64,000 nt of DNA from Cloacibacillus sp. An23 (GTDB lineage: Bacteria; Synergistota; Synergistia; Synergistales; Synergistaceae): positions 62,001-126,000 of the forward strand of contig NZ_NFJQ01000006.1 in the NCBI RefSeq assembly GCF_002159945.1. Reading direction: 5' to 3'. Below the pieces are notes generated by a model. It saw only the letters and a list, made by a program, of their open reading frames with translations, ran no database searches and was not told the DNA's origin. Both the position numbers and the translations under genes were made by a program. Below, in pieces: positions 39,621-50,267 of this stretch. Positions within the stretch are counted from its first letter, which is position 1, and every line of letters starts with the position of its first letter.

Positions 39621-41435
39621 TTACGCTCGGCGCTTCCAGTCACGGACCACCGACAGGAAGGCTTCGCCGTAGCGTTCGAGCTTCGCCGCGCCTACGCCTG
39701 GGATTTCAAGGAAGTCGTCCTCGTCCTCGGGCATCGCCTCGCATATCGCGGCGAGCGTCTTGTCGGAGAAAACGACGTAAGGCGGCACGCCGTTTTCCGA
39801 CGCTATCGCGCGGCGCAGTACGCGCAGCTCTTCGAAGAGGCCTTCCGACGCGGAGGCCGATATTTCGCGCGTGCGTTTTTTTATGTGCTCGGCCTTTTTC
39901 TTCTCGCCCTCGCTGACGCGCATGAGGAGCGGCGCGGGGCTGCGGAAGAACTGCATCGCGCGCTTGGTGAGCGAGAGTGTCGGGAAGTCGCTTCCGAGAC
40001 TGAGGTAGCCCTCGGCGATGAGGAAGTCCGCCATGTCGCGCACCTCGCGCGCGCTGCGCTCTTTGAGCAGGCCGTAGGTGGATATTTTGTCGAAGGCGAG
40101 CTCCTTCACCTCCGCGCGCTGCGAGCCGCGTATCACGTCTACGAGCATAGAGATCCCGTAGCGCCGTCCGCCGCTCGCCTGAGCCATGCGGTAGACGCAG
40201 GAGAGCAGCTTCTGCGCCTCGGTAGTTATATCGACGCGCTCAGTTTCGCCGACGCAGTTGCCGCATGCGGAGCATTTCTCGGGCGCGTCCGTCTCGCCGA
40301 AGTAGTTGAGTATGAAGGCGCGCAGGCATCCCGTCGTATGGCAGTAGTCTATCATCGCGCGCAGCTTTTTATTCGCCGAGGCTCGCGTATCCTCGGGGCT
40401 CTGCGATATGAAGAATTTCGCCGTCACGACGTCGCGCGCGCCGTAGAGCAGCAGGCAGTCGGAGGGCAGTCCGTCGCGTCCCGCGCGCCCCGCCTCCTGA
40501 TAGTAGGCGTCGAGGTTCTGCGGCATGTTGTAGTGCAGCACGTAGCGGACGTTCGATTTGTCTATGCCCATGCCGAAGGCGTTGGTCGCGACCATGACGG
40601 GGGCGCGGTCGTGGATGAATTCTTCCTGATTGTGCGCGCGCTCCGCGTCGGACAGCCCCGCGTGGTAGCGCACGGCTTTGATCCCCTTGCCGCGCAGCCG
40701 TTCGCAGACGGTCTCGACGGTTTTGCGCGTGGAGCAGTAGATTATCCCGGAGGCGTTGGGGAATTGGGCGACGTAGCGCAGCATCGCGGCGTTTTTGTCG
40801 TCGGGGCGCTCGACGTGGAAGAACAAGTTTTCGCGGTCGAAGCCGGTCGTGAGCGAAAATGGGCCGCGCAGGCCGAGCTGGGCTATTATGTCGTCGCGCA
40901 CTTCGGGCGTCGCGGTCGCGGTGAAGGCGGCGACGGGCGGACGCACGGGCAGGCTTTCTATGACCGGCGCGATGTTCAGGTACGAGGGACGGAAGTCGTG
41001 TCCCCAGTGCGAGACACAGTGCGCCTCGTCCACGACGACGAGCTTCGGGGCCGCGTCGCGCAGGAAGTCCGCGAAGCCGCCTTCGAGCCGCTCGGGTGCG
41101 ACGTAGAGCAGCCGTATTCTTCCGTTTCTCGCGGCTCGGAATACCCCGGCGGCCTCCTCCCAGTCCATCGCGCTGTTTATGGTCGCGGCGCTGACGCCGT
41201 TCTCACGCAGCGCGTCCACCTGGTCCTTCATAAGCGAGATGAGCGGCGAGACGACTACGGCGAGGCCGCCCGTCATTATCGCCGGTATCTGGTAGCAGAG
41301 CGACTTGCCCGCGCCGGTCGGCATGACGCCCATCGCGTCGCGTCCGGAGGCTATCGCCTCTATCAGCTCGAGCTGGCCTTTGCGGAATGTGTCGTAGCCG
41401 AATACTTTTTTTAAGATTTCGTGAGGCGTTGACAT
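39621..41435 (-). CDS. recQ: ATP-dependent DNA helicase RecQ
   Basis: This 604-aa 3'-5' helicase has GVMPTGAGKSLCYQIPA (Walker A), VVDEAHCVSHWGHDFRPSY, ATATPEV, NAFGMGIDKSNVRYV and QEAGRAGRDG. The RQC zinc cluster is at CxxxxxxxNYFGE...CSACGNC (about 370-395), and a C-terminal HRDC domain ends IPGVGAAKLERYGEAFLSVV. It starts 10 bp downstream of the TPR gene, so the two are probably co-transcribed. Confidence 0.97.
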   Translation of the reverse strand: MSTPHEILKKVFGYDTFRKGQLELIEAIASGRDAMGVMPTGAGKSLCYQIPAIMTGGLAVVVSPLISLMKDQVDALRENGVSAATINSAMDWEEAAGVFRAARNGRIRLLYVAPERLEGGFADFLRDAAPKLVVVDEAHCVSHWGHDFRPSYLNIAPVIESLPVRPPVAAFTATATPEVRDDIIAQLGLRGPFSLTTGFDRENLFFHVERPDDKNAAMLRYVAQFPNASGIIYCSTRKTVETVCERLRGKGIKAVRYHAGLSDAERAHNQEEFIHDRAPVMVATNAFGMGIDKSNVRYVLHYNMPQNLDAYYQEAGRAGRDGLPSDCLLLYGARDVVTAKFFISQSPEDTRASANKKLRAMIDYCHTTGCLRAFILNYFGETDAPEKCSACGNCVGETERVDITTEAQKLLSCVYRMAQASGGRRYGISMLVDVIRGSQRAEVKELAFDKISTYGLLKERSAREVRDMADFLIAEGYLSLGSDFPTLSLTKRAMQFFRSPAPLLMRVSEGEKKKAEHIKKRTREISASASEGLFEELRVLRRAIASENGVPPYVVFSDKTLAAICEAMPEDEDDFLEIPGVGAAKLERYGEAFLSVVRDWKRRA

Positions 41436-41445
41436 GCCGCCGAAT

Positions 41446-42708
41446 CTATCCGGCGGAGCCGAATTCCATGAGCGGGAAGCCGTTCACGCCGTCGATGCTG
41501 ACGTCGCCCCTGTGGACGCGGAATTTAGTCTCCTCCGCCGAATCCCCGCCGCCGTCGGGCCTGTAGGCGTAGAATGTGAGGCCGCCGCCCTTCGCCAGGC
41601 AGACGAGCACGCCGGCGTTAGTCTCGCGCTTCCATTTGAGTTTGTCCGCGTTCTTCGCGAGCAGGAAGTTCGAGAGGCCTAGGCCGTCCTCGGTCTTGTA
41701 AAGCGGCGAGCTGCTCTCTATCTCGTGTACCTCGCCGCCGATGAAGATTATGCGCATAGCGCGCGAGCCTCCGTAGCGCCATATCTCGACGGGGCGGTCT
41801 GCGAGCATCGACTTCCCGCCGACGGTCCCGAATTCCTTCGCGTCGGGCGAGCGCCCGTCCATCGCGGCCTTGGCCTCGGCCTTCGTCGCGCCGAGACGTA
41901 CCGCGCCGAGCGCCTCGCCCGGGGATATGACGAGCCTCGGGTTCGTCGGCAGGCCCAGCATCGCCTTCGCGGCTGCGAGGCCGTGAAGCGGCGCTTTGTC
42001 GTCCGGCGCGGCCTTCGCGGCGAGCTCGTAGGCCGCAACGGCCGCGCGGTAGTCGCCTATGCGCAGCAGCTCTTTGCCGCAGGCCATGATATCTTCCGCG
42101 CTTTCGCCGCATTTCGCCGCCGCCAGCCACGCGGCGGAAGCTTCGGACGCGTCGCCGGATTTTTCGGCGGCCTGGGCCGTGAGACGCCACAGGGCCGCAT
42201 CTTTCTTCTCGCGCTTCGCCGCCTCGCGGAACCACTTCAGCGCCGCGTCGTAATCTTTACGGTCGAGATAGAGCCAGCCGAGGCGCACCATCGCCTTCAC
42301 GTCTTCCGGCTCGCTTTTTAGGTGCTCCTCGTAATATTTTATCGCGTCGTCTTTGCCGCCCTGCTGTTCGCGGCAGTAGGCCTTATAGTAGAACAGGTCG
42401 CGCCGCTCCGGGCGCAGCTTCATAATTCTGTCGAAAAGCTCTTCCGCGCCGGGATAATCCCCGGCCTTGAAAAGCTCAGCCGCGCTGAGATAATATTTCT
42501 CAGGCAGCACGTTCGAGCGGTAATACCACCAGCCGCCGCCGGCGAACGCCAGAAGCAGCAGAGCCGCGGCTCCCGCGAAAACGGACCTCGGCACGCGCGG
42601 CCGCCGCGGCTTCTCCGCGCTCCAGCTCCGCTCCGCGTCGGTCAGCCCCTTCTGCTCGTCGGGCACGGTCTCCGGGCATTTTATATCTTCGTCGTCATTG
42701 AACGCCAT
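41446..42708 (-). CDS. TPR-repeat membrane-anchored protein
   Basis: This 420-aa protein has a short acidic cytoplasmic N-terminus, one transmembrane helix (SVFAGAAALLLLAFAGGGWWYY, about residues 42-63) and at least four tetratricopeptide repeats (ELFKAGDYPGAEELFDRI; IKYYEEHLKSEPEDVKAMVR; LGWLYLDRKDYDAALKWFRE). The C-terminal 150 residues form a separate domain (GAVRLGATKAEAKAAM, then beta-rich). It is probably a periplasmic scaffold. TTG at 42714 is an alternative start; neither has a good SD. Confidence 0.8.
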   Translation of the reverse strand: MAFNDDEDIKCPETVPDEQKGLTDAERSWSAEKPRRPRVPRSVFAGAAALLLLAFAGGGWWYYRSNVLPEKYYLSAAELFKAGDYPGAEELFDRIMKLRPERRDLFYYKAYCREQQGGKDDAIKYYEEHLKSEPEDVKAMVRLGWLYLDRKDYDAALKWFREAAKREKKDAALWRLTAQAAEKSGDASEASAAWLAAAKCGESAEDIMACGKELLRIGDYRAAVAAYELAAKAAPDDKAPLHGLAAAKAMLGLPTNPRLVISPGEALGAVRLGATKAEAKAAMDGRSPDAKEFGTVGGKSMLADRPVEIWRYGGSRAMRIIFIGGEVHEIESSSPLYKTEDGLGLSNFLLAKNADKLKWKRETNAGVLVCLAKGGGLTFYAYRPDGGGDSAEETKFRVHRGDVSIDGVNGFPLMEFGSAG

Positions 42709-42865
42709 CGTCAAAAACCGCGGGCCGCGCTCGTATTTCGGGAAATATCGGCCCCGCGTTCCTTTCTTCGGAAATTGTAGCAGAAATTATATAACTTTTG
42801 GCTATGAGCCTTTCCGCAAATGGGGTAAAATCTTATAGCGAAAGACTTGGCTGGAGGTAATTTGT

Positions 42866-43771
42866 GTGAATTTGGATTTCCATGATATAACGCTCGACGA
42901 GGCGCAGCATTATCTGGAACACTGGAACATGTGCGCCCAGCGCACCTCGGACTACTGCTTCCCAATAATATGGAGCCTCGGCCCCGACTACGGAACGAAG
43001 ATTGCCTACGACGAAGAAAACGACCTATACTGGCTGCACCAGCGCAAGGAGGGGCTTAACGACCTCGCGCCGGTCGGACGCTGGGAGCGGGACGACTGGC
43101 CAGAGATACTGCGCGCGCACTACGGAGACGAGATAGAGATAGACCTCGTGCCGGAGGCGCTCGCCGAGATATGGACGCGCGAGCTCGAAGGACACGCGAA
43201 GGTCGAGGTGACCGAGGACCGCGGCACGTGGGAATATCTCTACGACATACACGCGCTCGCGACGCTTTCGGGCAACAAATATATGAAGAAGCGCAACCGC
43301 GTGAACCAGTTCCGCAAAAACTACGACTACACCTACGAGCCGCTGAACGACGCGCTGCTGGAAGAGATCATCGAATTCCAGCAGTCGTGGTGCCAGATCA
43401 ACAACTGCGGGCAGAACGAGGGGCTCGTCGAGGAAGACCACGCGATTCACCGCATCCTGCACAACTGGCACAGGATACCGAACCTCTGCGGCGGAGCCAT
43501 CCGCGTCGGCAAAAAGATAGAAGCCTACACGGTAGGCGAGCTGGCCGGAAACATGATAGTCGTCCACTACGAAAAGGCGAGCCTCGAATACGGCGCGGCC
43601 TATCAGGTGATCAACAAGGAGTTCCTCGCGCACATGGTCGCCGAGCACCCCGAGCTCGAGATAGCGAACCGCGAGGAGGACATGAACGACGCGGGCCTGC
43701 GCGCCGCGAAGATGTCCTACATGCCCGTCGGCTTCCTCAAAGAGTGCAAGGTCAACATTAAATTTATATGA
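42866..43771 (+). CDS. DUF2156 (phosphatidylglycerol lysyltransferase C-terminal-like) protein
   Basis: This 301-aa soluble protein has two GNAT-like halves; landmarks are [39 protein letters not shown], and [23 protein letters not shown] near the end. This matches stand-alone DUF2156 proteins, which resemble the catalytic part of MprF/FemX-type acyltransferases but lack its membrane domain. Substrate unknown. GTG start with GGAGG 8 nt upstream. Confidence 0.87.
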   Translation: MNLDFHDITLDEAQHYLEHWNMCAQRTSDYCFPIIWSLGPDYGTKIAYDEENDLYWLHQRKEGLNDLAPVGRWERDDWPEILRAHYGDEIEIDLVPEALAEIWTRELEGHAKVEVTEDRGTWEYLYDIHALATLSGNKYMKKRNRVNQFRKNYDYTYEPLNDALLEEIIEFQQSWCQINNCGQNEGLVEEDHAIHRILHNWHRIPNLCGGAIRVGKKIEAYTVGELAGNMIVVHYEKASLEYGAAYQVINKEFLAHMVAEHPELEIANREEDMNDAGLRAAKMSYMPVGFLKECKVNIKFI

Positions 43772-43814
43772 TAAAATGCAGGAGCTGATCAACATGATGA
43801 AACGGAGGACGAAA

Positions 43815-44369
43815 ATGATGAAAATTCTTGCTCTCAGCGCGATAGCGGCGGCGGTTATGTTCCCGTTCGCGGCTAAGAAGGCGGAGGCCGCGGAGGCCGC
43901 GCCAGCGAGGCAGACGGCCGTGTTCGAGACGAACTACGGCACGTTCAAGATCGAGCTCTACAACGACCTCGCGCCGAACACGGTGAAGAACTTCACCGAC
44001 CTCGCGGAGAAGGGCTTCTACAACGGGCTGACTTTCCACCGCGTCATCGACGAGTTCATGATCCAGGGCGGATGTCCGAAGGGCAACGGCACCGGCGGCC
44101 CGGGCTACGTCATTAAGGACGAGTTCGGCAAGGGGCTTAAGCACGACAAGCCCGGAGTGCTCTCGATGGCGAACGCAGGGCCGAACACCGGCGGCTCGCA
44201 GTTCTTCATCACTCTCGTGCCGACGCCGTGGCTCGACGGAAAACACGCGATATTCGGACAGGTGAAGGAAGGCATGGACGTCGTCGAGACGATAGGCAAG
44301 CTCCCCACAGACTCGATGGACCGCCCGCTTAAGAAGGTCGTCATAGAGAAGCTGACGATCGAGGGCTAG
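43815..44369 (+). CDS. Exported cyclophilin-type peptidyl-prolyl isomerase
   Basis: This 184-aa protein has a signal peptide ([25 protein letters not shown]) and a full cyclophilin domain: [65 protein letters not shown] and [14 protein letters not shown]. It assists folding outside the cytoplasm. Upstream in-frame ATGs (43776, 43794) exist; the ATG at 43815 has GGAGG 6 nt upstream and gives the tidier signal peptide. Confidence 0.92.
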   Translation: MMKILALSAIAAAVMFPFAAKKAEAAEAAPARQTAVFETNYGTFKIELYNDLAPNTVKNFTDLAEKGFYNGLTFHRVIDEFMIQGGCPKGNGTGGPGYVIKDEFGKGLKHDKPGVLSMANAGPNTGGSQFFITLVPTPWLDGKHAIFGQVKEGMDVVETIGKLPTDSMDRPLKKVVIEKLTIEG

Positions 44370-44394
44370 ATTGGTAAAAAATTACAAAATCGCA

Positions 44395-44425
44395 CGGGCG
44401 GCCCGCTTCGAGCCGCCCGTTTTTT
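44395..44425 (+). terminator. Terminator after the cyclophilin gene
   Basis: An 8-bp stem CGGGCGGC/GCCGCCCG with 9-nt loop is followed by six Ts. Confidence 0.93.
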
Positions 44426-44506
44426 GTGCAAATCGCGCGCCGTTGTGCTAAAATGCTTAAATGTAGTCTAATGCTTGGCTCTCTGCCTGCAAATGGGGGA
44501 AACATC

Positions 44507-46147
44507 TTGAGCTTTGAAATACAAATAAAAGGAGCACGTACGCTTACAAGCGACAAAACCGTTACGGCCCGCGAGGCGCTCGAGCTTACAGACTTCCCTA
44601 AGAAAGAGACTGTCGTGGCGTGCCGCGTCAACCGCGAGCAGAGGCCGCTTTCGTGGGAACTCGTGATGGACTCCTACATAGAATTTATAACGACGGACAG
44701 CATCGAGGGAATAGAGGTCTATACGCGCACGATAGCCTTCATGCTCACTGCGGCGGCCACGCGGCTGCTGGGCGTGAGGCTGCACCTCACGCAGTCGATG
44801 TTCTACTCCTATTATTACGAGTCGCCGGAGCGGGCGCTGACAGAGGACGACTGCCGCGCGCTCGGCGAGGAGATGCGACGCATGGCGCGCGAGGACGAGC
44901 CGATACGCCGCGAGGTGTTCCCGTTGGACGTGGCGCGCGCGATAATGCGGGCGCAGGGCTACGAGGACAAGGATCAGCTTCTGCGCTACGCGGGGACCGA
45001 TCCCGTGATACTCTACCGCTGCGGCGGCGTCTACGACTTTTTCGGCGGCGCGCTCGCCGACCGCGCGTCGCTCACTCCGACCTTCGAGCTGCATCCGTAC
45101 CGCGGCGGAGTGTTCATATCGGGGCCGACCCTCTCCGATCCGTCAAAGACGACCGCCTTCTCGGAGTCGCCGAAGCTCTTCAAACTCATACAGGAACACA
45201 CGGCGTGGCTGAAGAACCTCAGCGTCAGCACCTGCGCCGGCATACATAAGATAGTCACGGCCGGCGGCTCGCGCGACCTCATCATGCTCTGTGAGGCGCT
45301 GCACACGAAGATGCTGAGCAAGATATCCGAGGAGATAGAGGCGCGCCCCGATGTGCGGCTGCTCTGTCTCGCCGGCCCGTCGAGCTCCGGCAAGACCACT
45401 TCGTCGCGCCGCCTGCGCGTGCAGCTGTTGGCCTCAGGCATACGCTCGCGCACTCTTGAGCTCGACAACTATTTCGTGGACCGCGAGCACACGCCGCTTG
45501 ACCACAACGGGAAGCCCGACTTTGAAGCGCTTGAGGCGCTCGACCTGAAGCTCGTCAACGAACAGATTGCGGCGCTGCTTTCAGGCGAAGAGGTGGACGT
45601 TCCGAAATTTGACTTCATCACCGGCAAACGCACGAAGGGCTGGAAAATGCGCCTCGCGCCCGGAGAGATGCTCGTCATCGAGGGCATCCACGGCCTCAAC
45701 AGCCGCCTCACTGAGAGCGTGCCCGCCGGTAAAAAATACAACATTTTCATCTGCCCGCTCACGGGCACGAACATAGATTTCCACAGCCGGCTCGGTACGA
45801 CGGACACGCGGCTGCTGCGCCGCCTCGTGCGCGACGCTCGGACGCGCGGACATTCCGCCGAGGCCACGCTCGCTCAATGGCCTTCCGTCGTGCGCGGTTC
45901 GTTCCGCTACATATTCCCTTACCAGGACAACGCGGACGCAATATTCAACACCGCGCTCGCCTACGAGGTTCCGGTGCTTAAGGGCTACGTAGAGCCGCTG
46001 CTTCGCACCGTGCCGGAAGATTCGCCGGTCTACGGCGAGGCTCAGAGGCTGCTCGCCATGCTGCGTTTCGTTCCCGTGATACCGTCGGACGACGTGCCGA
46101 ATCTTTCTATCATCAGAGAGTTCATCGGCGGGAGCTGCTTTGAATAG
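44507..46147 (+). CDS. Uridine kinase-like protein with TGS/ThrRS-editing-like N-terminus
   Basis: This is a 546-aa protein. The N-terminal part (LSFEIQIKGARTLTSDKTVTAREALE) is TGS-like, followed by a tRNA-synthetase second-additional-domain-like region. The C-terminal third is a P-loop nucleoside/phosphoribulokinase: CLAGPSSSGKTTSSRRL (about residues 288-304), ELDNYFVDREHTP, VIEGIHGLN. Such fusions are annotated as nucleoside kinases, presumed to phosphorylate uridine or cytidine. TTG at 44507 follows GGGGGA by about 6 nt; the open frame extends upstream but overlaps the previous terminator. Confidence 0.9.
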   Translation: MSFEIQIKGARTLTSDKTVTAREALELTDFPKKETVVACRVNREQRPLSWELVMDSYIEFITTDSIEGIEVYTRTIAFMLTAAATRLLGVRLHLTQSMFYSYYYESPERALTEDDCRALGEEMRRMAREDEPIRREVFPLDVARAIMRAQGYEDKDQLLRYAGTDPVILYRCGGVYDFFGGALADRASLTPTFELHPYRGGVFISGPTLSDPSKTTAFSESPKLFKLIQEHTAWLKNLSVSTCAGIHKIVTAGGSRDLIMLCEALHTKMLSKISEEIEARPDVRLLCLAGPSSSGKTTSSRRLRVQLLASGIRSRTLELDNYFVDREHTPLDHNGKPDFEALEALDLKLVNEQIAALLSGEEVDVPKFDFITGKRTKGWKMRLAPGEMLVIEGIHGLNSRLTESVPAGKKYNIFICPLTGTNIDFHSRLGTTDTRLLRRLVRDARTRGHSAEATLAQWPSVVRGSFRYIFPYQDNADAIFNTALAYEVPVLKGYVEPLLRTVPEDSPVYGEAQRLLAMLRFVPVIPSDDVPNLSIIREFIGGSCFE

Positions 46148-46157
46148 GTAAATATCG

Positions 46158-46191
46158 AAAGGGACGGAGAAGCGAATTACCGGCCCTTTTT
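46158..46191 (+). terminator. Weak terminator after the kinase gene
   Basis: AAAGGG-a-CGG pairs with CCG-g-CCCTTT (one internal mismatch), ending in a T stretch. Confidence 0.55.
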
Positions 46192-46208
46192 ATGCATCGA
46201 GGTTTCAA

Positions 46209-49200
46209 ATGCTGATTCTACATTTGGCGTACGAACAGAATTGCGTATATCTTTGGGGAGAGGTCTCGTTCGAGAGGCCGCGCCGCGCGCGCGCGGGCGA
46301 GGACGGCCAGCCGCTGCTCCCGTGGAGCGCGAAGCCGGCGGACCTGCGCGCCGCGCTCAAGGAGACCGGCGTCAGGGGCGCGCGCAAAACGAACGAAGCT
46401 CCGACGCACATATATCTGCTGCTTCCTGCGAAGAACGGTATGCCGTCTCCGTCGGACGGCATACTCGGCGAGACGCCGCAGGAGCCTGGCGAGGCGGAGC
46501 TTCAGCCTTTCCGCGTCCCGGCGCTTCCGGTCGAGTTCTCGGAATTCTCCGCGATGCTGCGCATGATGCGCGAGTGCGGCGACCGGATACCGGCGCCCGG
46601 CGTGCTGCTCGCCGACGACTTCAAATACCTCTGCCGCGCGCTGGAATACGCGGCGGCTTTCGTGCAGCGCGGGACGTACATCCCAGATATGGCTCCGTTC
46701 GGAACCACCTTCGTCTCGCAGTGGCGGCCAGTCATACTCGCCAAGTACCAGGACGAATTTTCGGCCTTCGCCAAGGCTATGCCGGCCGTCCTGTGCGGCG
46801 TATCTTCGGACGCCCCGCGCACGGCTCCGCGCAGGAGACGCGAGACCGCCGCTCTGATACTCGAAGGGCTGATCGACGCGATGATACGCGCGTCGCAGCA
46901 CGGGACCTCCGAGCGCGGGCGGCACATAAACTCGAGCAACCCTCACGAAATATGGATACGCTCGCTGATATGGGCGAAAACGCCGCTCGACAAATGGCAG
47001 GACGAGATGGAGGCGCTCTACCCTCAGATACGCGACTGGGCCGACTCGCTCAAGGCGATGACCGCGCAGCCGTGGCGTCTCTTCATGCGCATAGAGGAGC
47101 CGTCCGATGGCGAGAACGTCTGGCGGCTCACGTGGCACCTCCAGTCGGCGCAGGACCCGTCGCTCATAATCCCGGCCGACCGCGTATGGAGCCCCGGCGA
47201 CGCCGAGCGCGCGTGGTTCGAGCGCACTCGCACCAACCCGCGCCGCTACATGCTCCAGATATTGGGGCACCTCGCCTCGCACATACCGGCGATAGCCGAA
47301 AGCCTCGAAACGCCCTTCCCGTGCGAGTGCAGGCTCGACTCCGACGGGCTGTTCGACTTCCTGCAGAATCACGTGACCTCGATAATAGACCAGGGCATAC
47401 AGGTGCAGCTTCCCTCCGCGTGGGGGCAGCTCTCCGACCGCCCGCGTCTCTCGGTGCGCGCGGAGATACACGACTCGGCGGCCTTCGTCCCGGGCGGACA
47501 GATGTCCATGACTGACCTGCTCGACGTGGACTGGTCCGTCGCACTCGGCGGCGACCTGCTGACGCTTGAGGAGCTCGAAACGCTCGCCGAGCTCAAGTCT
47601 CCGCTCACGAACCTGCGCGGACGCTGGGTCATAATCTACCGCGACGAGGTTGAAAAAATCACGGCGGCGCTTAAAAAAATGCCGCAGAAGATAGAACGCC
47701 GCGAGGCGCTGCTCTCGTCGCTGCGCCAGGACTACAACGACGCGCCGCTCTCCGCCGTCACGGGCTCGCCGTGGCTTGACTCCGTGCGCGCGCTGCTCTC
47801 CGGCTCCGCGCCGCTCGAGGAGATGGACGCTCCAGAGGGCTTCCGCGGCCGCCTCCGCCCCTATCAGGCGAAGGGGCTCGCGTGGCTCGCGCGCCTCATA
47901 CGGCTCGGCATGGGCGCCTGCCTCGCCGACGACATGGGACTCGGCAAGACCGTACAGACGCTCGCGCTCATCAAAAATCTCCAGGTGCGCGGCGAGACGA
48001 GGCCGATACTGCTCATCTGCCCGACCTCCGTGATGGAGAACTGGCGGCGCGAAACGGAGAAATTCATCCCCGGCACCAAGACGCTCATACACCACGGCAT
48101 AAAGCGCAGCCGCGGCAACATCTTCACGAAGGGCGGCCTCGACGGGACGCTCGTCATATCGTCGTATTCGCTGCTCCACCGCGACAGCGCGCTCTTCGCC
48201 AAGGTCGAGTGGGCTGGGATAATACTCGACGAGGCGCAGAACATAAAGAACCCCGACACCTACCAGTCGCGCGCCGCGAGATCGATCAAGGCCGACTGGC
48301 ACATAGCGCTCACCGGCACGCCGGTCGAGAACCACGTCGGCGACATGTGGTCGCTCATGGAGTTCCTCATGCCCGGCCTCATGCCTAACCGCACGCGCTT
48401 CGCGCGCGAGATACTGCGTCCCGTGCAGGCCGGTGAGAAAAAGGCGATGGAGCGCGTCCGCCGCATGACGGCTCCCTTCATCCTGCGCCGCCTCAAAACG
48501 GACAAGGAGATAATCGACGACCTCCCAGAAAAAATAGAAACGAAAGAATTCTGCACGCTGAGCCGCGAGCAGGCGAGCCTCTACAGCGCCGTCACCACCG
48601 CGCTCACCGAGGAGCTCGAGGGCATGGACGGCATAAAGCGCAAAGGCGTCGTCCTCGGCGCGATAACCGCGCTCAAACAGATATGCGACCATCCGCTGCT
48701 CTACGTAAAGGACAAATCGGACTATAAAAACCGCTCAGGCAAAATGGCGCGCCTCGCCGAAATCGCAGAGGAAATGCTAGCCGCCGGCGACCGCGCGCTC
48801 ATCTTCACGCAGTACGCCGAAATGGGCGCGATACTCAAAAAATTCCTCCAGGAGACCTTCGGACGAGAGGCGCTCTTCCTCCACGGCGGCGTCCCGCGCG
48901 AAAAGCGCGACGAAATGGTGCGCCGCTTCCAGGAAGAAGACAACGCGCCGCCCTTCTTCATACTCTCGCTCAAGGCCGGAGGCACTGGGCTCAACCTCAC
49001 GCGCGCCAACCACGTCGTCATGTTCGACCGCTGGTGGAACCCCGCCGTCGAACAGCAGGCCGTTGACCGAGCCTACAGGATAGGCCAGCGCAGCAACGTG
49101 CAGGTGCACTACTTCTGCTGCCGCGGCACGCTCGAGGAAAAGATAGAATCTCTGATAGAATCCAAAAAGGAGCTCGCCTCCATGCTCGTCGGCACCGGCG

Positions 49201-49280
49201 AAAGCTGGCTCGCCGAGATGAGCGACAGCGACCTTTACGAGCTCTTCTCGCTCGAAAAAGAGGCGGTGGAAACGATATGA
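46209..49280 (+). CDS. SNF2-family DNA-dependent ATPase/helicase
   Basis: This is a 1023-aa protein. The first 500 or so residues are the SNF2-associated N-terminal region seen in bacterial members. The motor has ADDMGLGKTVQTLALI (Walker A, about residue 575), LDEAQNIKN (about 673), ALTGTPVENHVGDMWSLMEFL, LKAGGTGLNLTRANHV and QAVDRAYRIGQRSNV (about 953). Family members remodel protein-DNA complexes; the bacterial role is uncertain. GAGG lies 6 nt before the ATG. It overlaps the SWIM gene by an ATGA junction. Confidence 0.95.
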   Translation: MLILHLAYEQNCVYLWGEVSFERPRRARAGEDGQPLLPWSAKPADLRAALKETGVRGARKTNEAPTHIYLLLPAKNGMPSPSDGILGETPQEPGEAELQPFRVPALPVEFSEFSAMLRMMRECGDRIPAPGVLLADDFKYLCRALEYAAAFVQRGTYIPDMAPFGTTFVSQWRPVILAKYQDEFSAFAKAMPAVLCGVSSDAPRTAPRRRRETAALILEGLIDAMIRASQHGTSERGRHINSSNPHEIWIRSLIWAKTPLDKWQDEMEALYPQIRDWADSLKAMTAQPWRLFMRIEEPSDGENVWRLTWHLQSAQDPSLIIPADRVWSPGDAERAWFERTRTNPRRYMLQILGHLASHIPAIAESLETPFPCECRLDSDGLFDFLQNHVTSIIDQGIQVQLPSAWGQLSDRPRLSVRAEIHDSAAFVPGGQMSMTDLLDVDWSVALGGDLLTLEELETLAELKSPLTNLRGRWVIIYRDEVEKITAALKKMPQKIERREALLSSLRQDYNDAPLSAVTGSPWLDSVRALLSGSAPLEEMDAPEGFRGRLRPYQAKGLAWLARLIRLGMGACLADDMGLGKTVQTLALIKNLQVRGETRPILLICPTSVMENWRRETEKFIPGTKTLIHHGIKRSRGNIFTKGGLDGTLVISSYSLLHRDSALFAKVEWAGIILDEAQNIKNPDTYQSRAARSIKADWHIALTGTPVENHVGDMWSLMEFLMPGLMPNRTRFAREILRPVQAGEKKAMERVRRMTAPFILRRLKTDKEIIDDLPEKIETKEFCTLSREQASLYSAVTTALTEELEGMDGIKRKGVVLGAITALKQICDHPLLYVKDKSDYKNRSGKMARLAEIAEEMLAAGDRALIFTQYAEMGAILKKFLQETFGREALFLHGGVPREKRDEMVRRFQEEDNAPPFFILSLKAGGTGLNLTRANHVVMFDRWWNPAVEQQAVDRAYRIGQRSNVQVHYFCCRGTLEEKIESLIESKKELASMLVGTGESWLAEMSDSDLYELFSLEKEAVETI

Positions 49281-50251
49281 CGCAATCGGAACGCGAAGAA
49301 AAATTCTTCCGCTACAAAAGGCCGCGCGAAACCCGCTGCGGCATAAAATCGCGCACCGCGCGCGGGCACGCCTACGGCTCCAACTGGTGGTCGCGCCGCT
49401 GGATAACCGTCATCGAGCAGTGCATAGACGCCCCGCGCATCTCGCGCGGCAAAAGCTACGCGAGGCGCGGACAGGTCGTCAGCATCAGCATAGAGCCGGG
49501 ACTCGTCACGGCCTTCGTGCAGGGCACGCGAAAGACGCCCTACCAGATACGTCTGGGCTTTGAGACCGTCACGCCGGAGGCGCGCGAGCTGATACTCTTC
49601 CGCTTCCGCGAACGCGCCGCCTACGCCGCGCAGCTCCTCGCCGGCGAAATGCCCGACGAGATAGAGCAGATATTCCGCGAGTCGGGCACGCCGCTCTTCC
49701 TCAACAAAAACACGCTGCGACGCTTCAAATGCTCCTGCCCCGACGACGCGACGCCGTGCAAGCACATCATCGCCGTGCTGCTGATACTCGGCGAAGAGCT
49801 CGAGGACGACCCCTTCATCCTGCTGCGGCTGCGCGGCCTCGACAAAGAGTCGCTCATAAACCTGCTCACGCTCGAATGCCCGCGCGACGACGGCCCGCTG
49901 CCCATAGACGAGGACGACGCGGAGCCGTGGACTCCGGGCGAAGAGACGGAAAGCATAACCGGAGGCGCGGAAACGCCCGAAGAAGACGAAGGCGCGGCGG
50001 TATCCGAACAGCCGCCGCAGCCGTGCGAAAACTGGTACGCCGCGGGAGACTTCTCCTTCGAACAGCCCGAGACCGACCGCACGCGCCGCGCCGCCGCGCT
50101 CGACGTGATGAACGACTTCCCCTTCTGGCGCGGCGAACATCCCTTCCGCCAAATGCTAGCCCCCTGCTACGAACAGGCCGCAATCTTCGCCGGCGAAATA
50201 CTGACAGGCGAAAAGAAAAAGCCCGTAGGCCGGCCGCGCAAACTGATATAG
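49277..50251 (+). CDS. SWIM zinc-finger protein paired with the SNF2 helicase
   Basis: This 324-aa protein has the SWIM motif FKCSCPDDATPCKHIIAVLLILG (Cys-x-Cys...Cys-x-His, about residues 151-170; shown region is within the central part). N-terminal GSNWWSRRWITVIE is typical of bacterial SWIM partners of SNF2 proteins. The middle-to-C-terminal part is acidic and low-complexity. It starts inside the helicase stop, so synthesis is coupled and the proteins likely act together on DNA. Confidence 0.92.
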   Translation: MTQSEREEKFFRYKRPRETRCGIKSRTARGHAYGSNWWSRRWITVIEQCIDAPRISRGKSYARRGQVVSISIEPGLVTAFVQGTRKTPYQIRLGFETVTPEARELILFRFRERAAYAAQLLAGEMPDEIEQIFRESGTPLFLNKNTLRRFKCSCPDDATPCKHIIAVLLILGEELEDDPFILLRLRGLDKESLINLLTLECPRDDGPLPIDEDDAEPWTPGEETESITGGAETPEEDEGAAVSEQPPQPCENWYAAGDFSFEQPETDRTRRAAALDVMNDFPFWRGEHPFRQMLAPCYEQAAIFAGEILTGEKKKPVGRPRKLI

Positions 50252-50267
50252 AAAACCGGAAAATGAC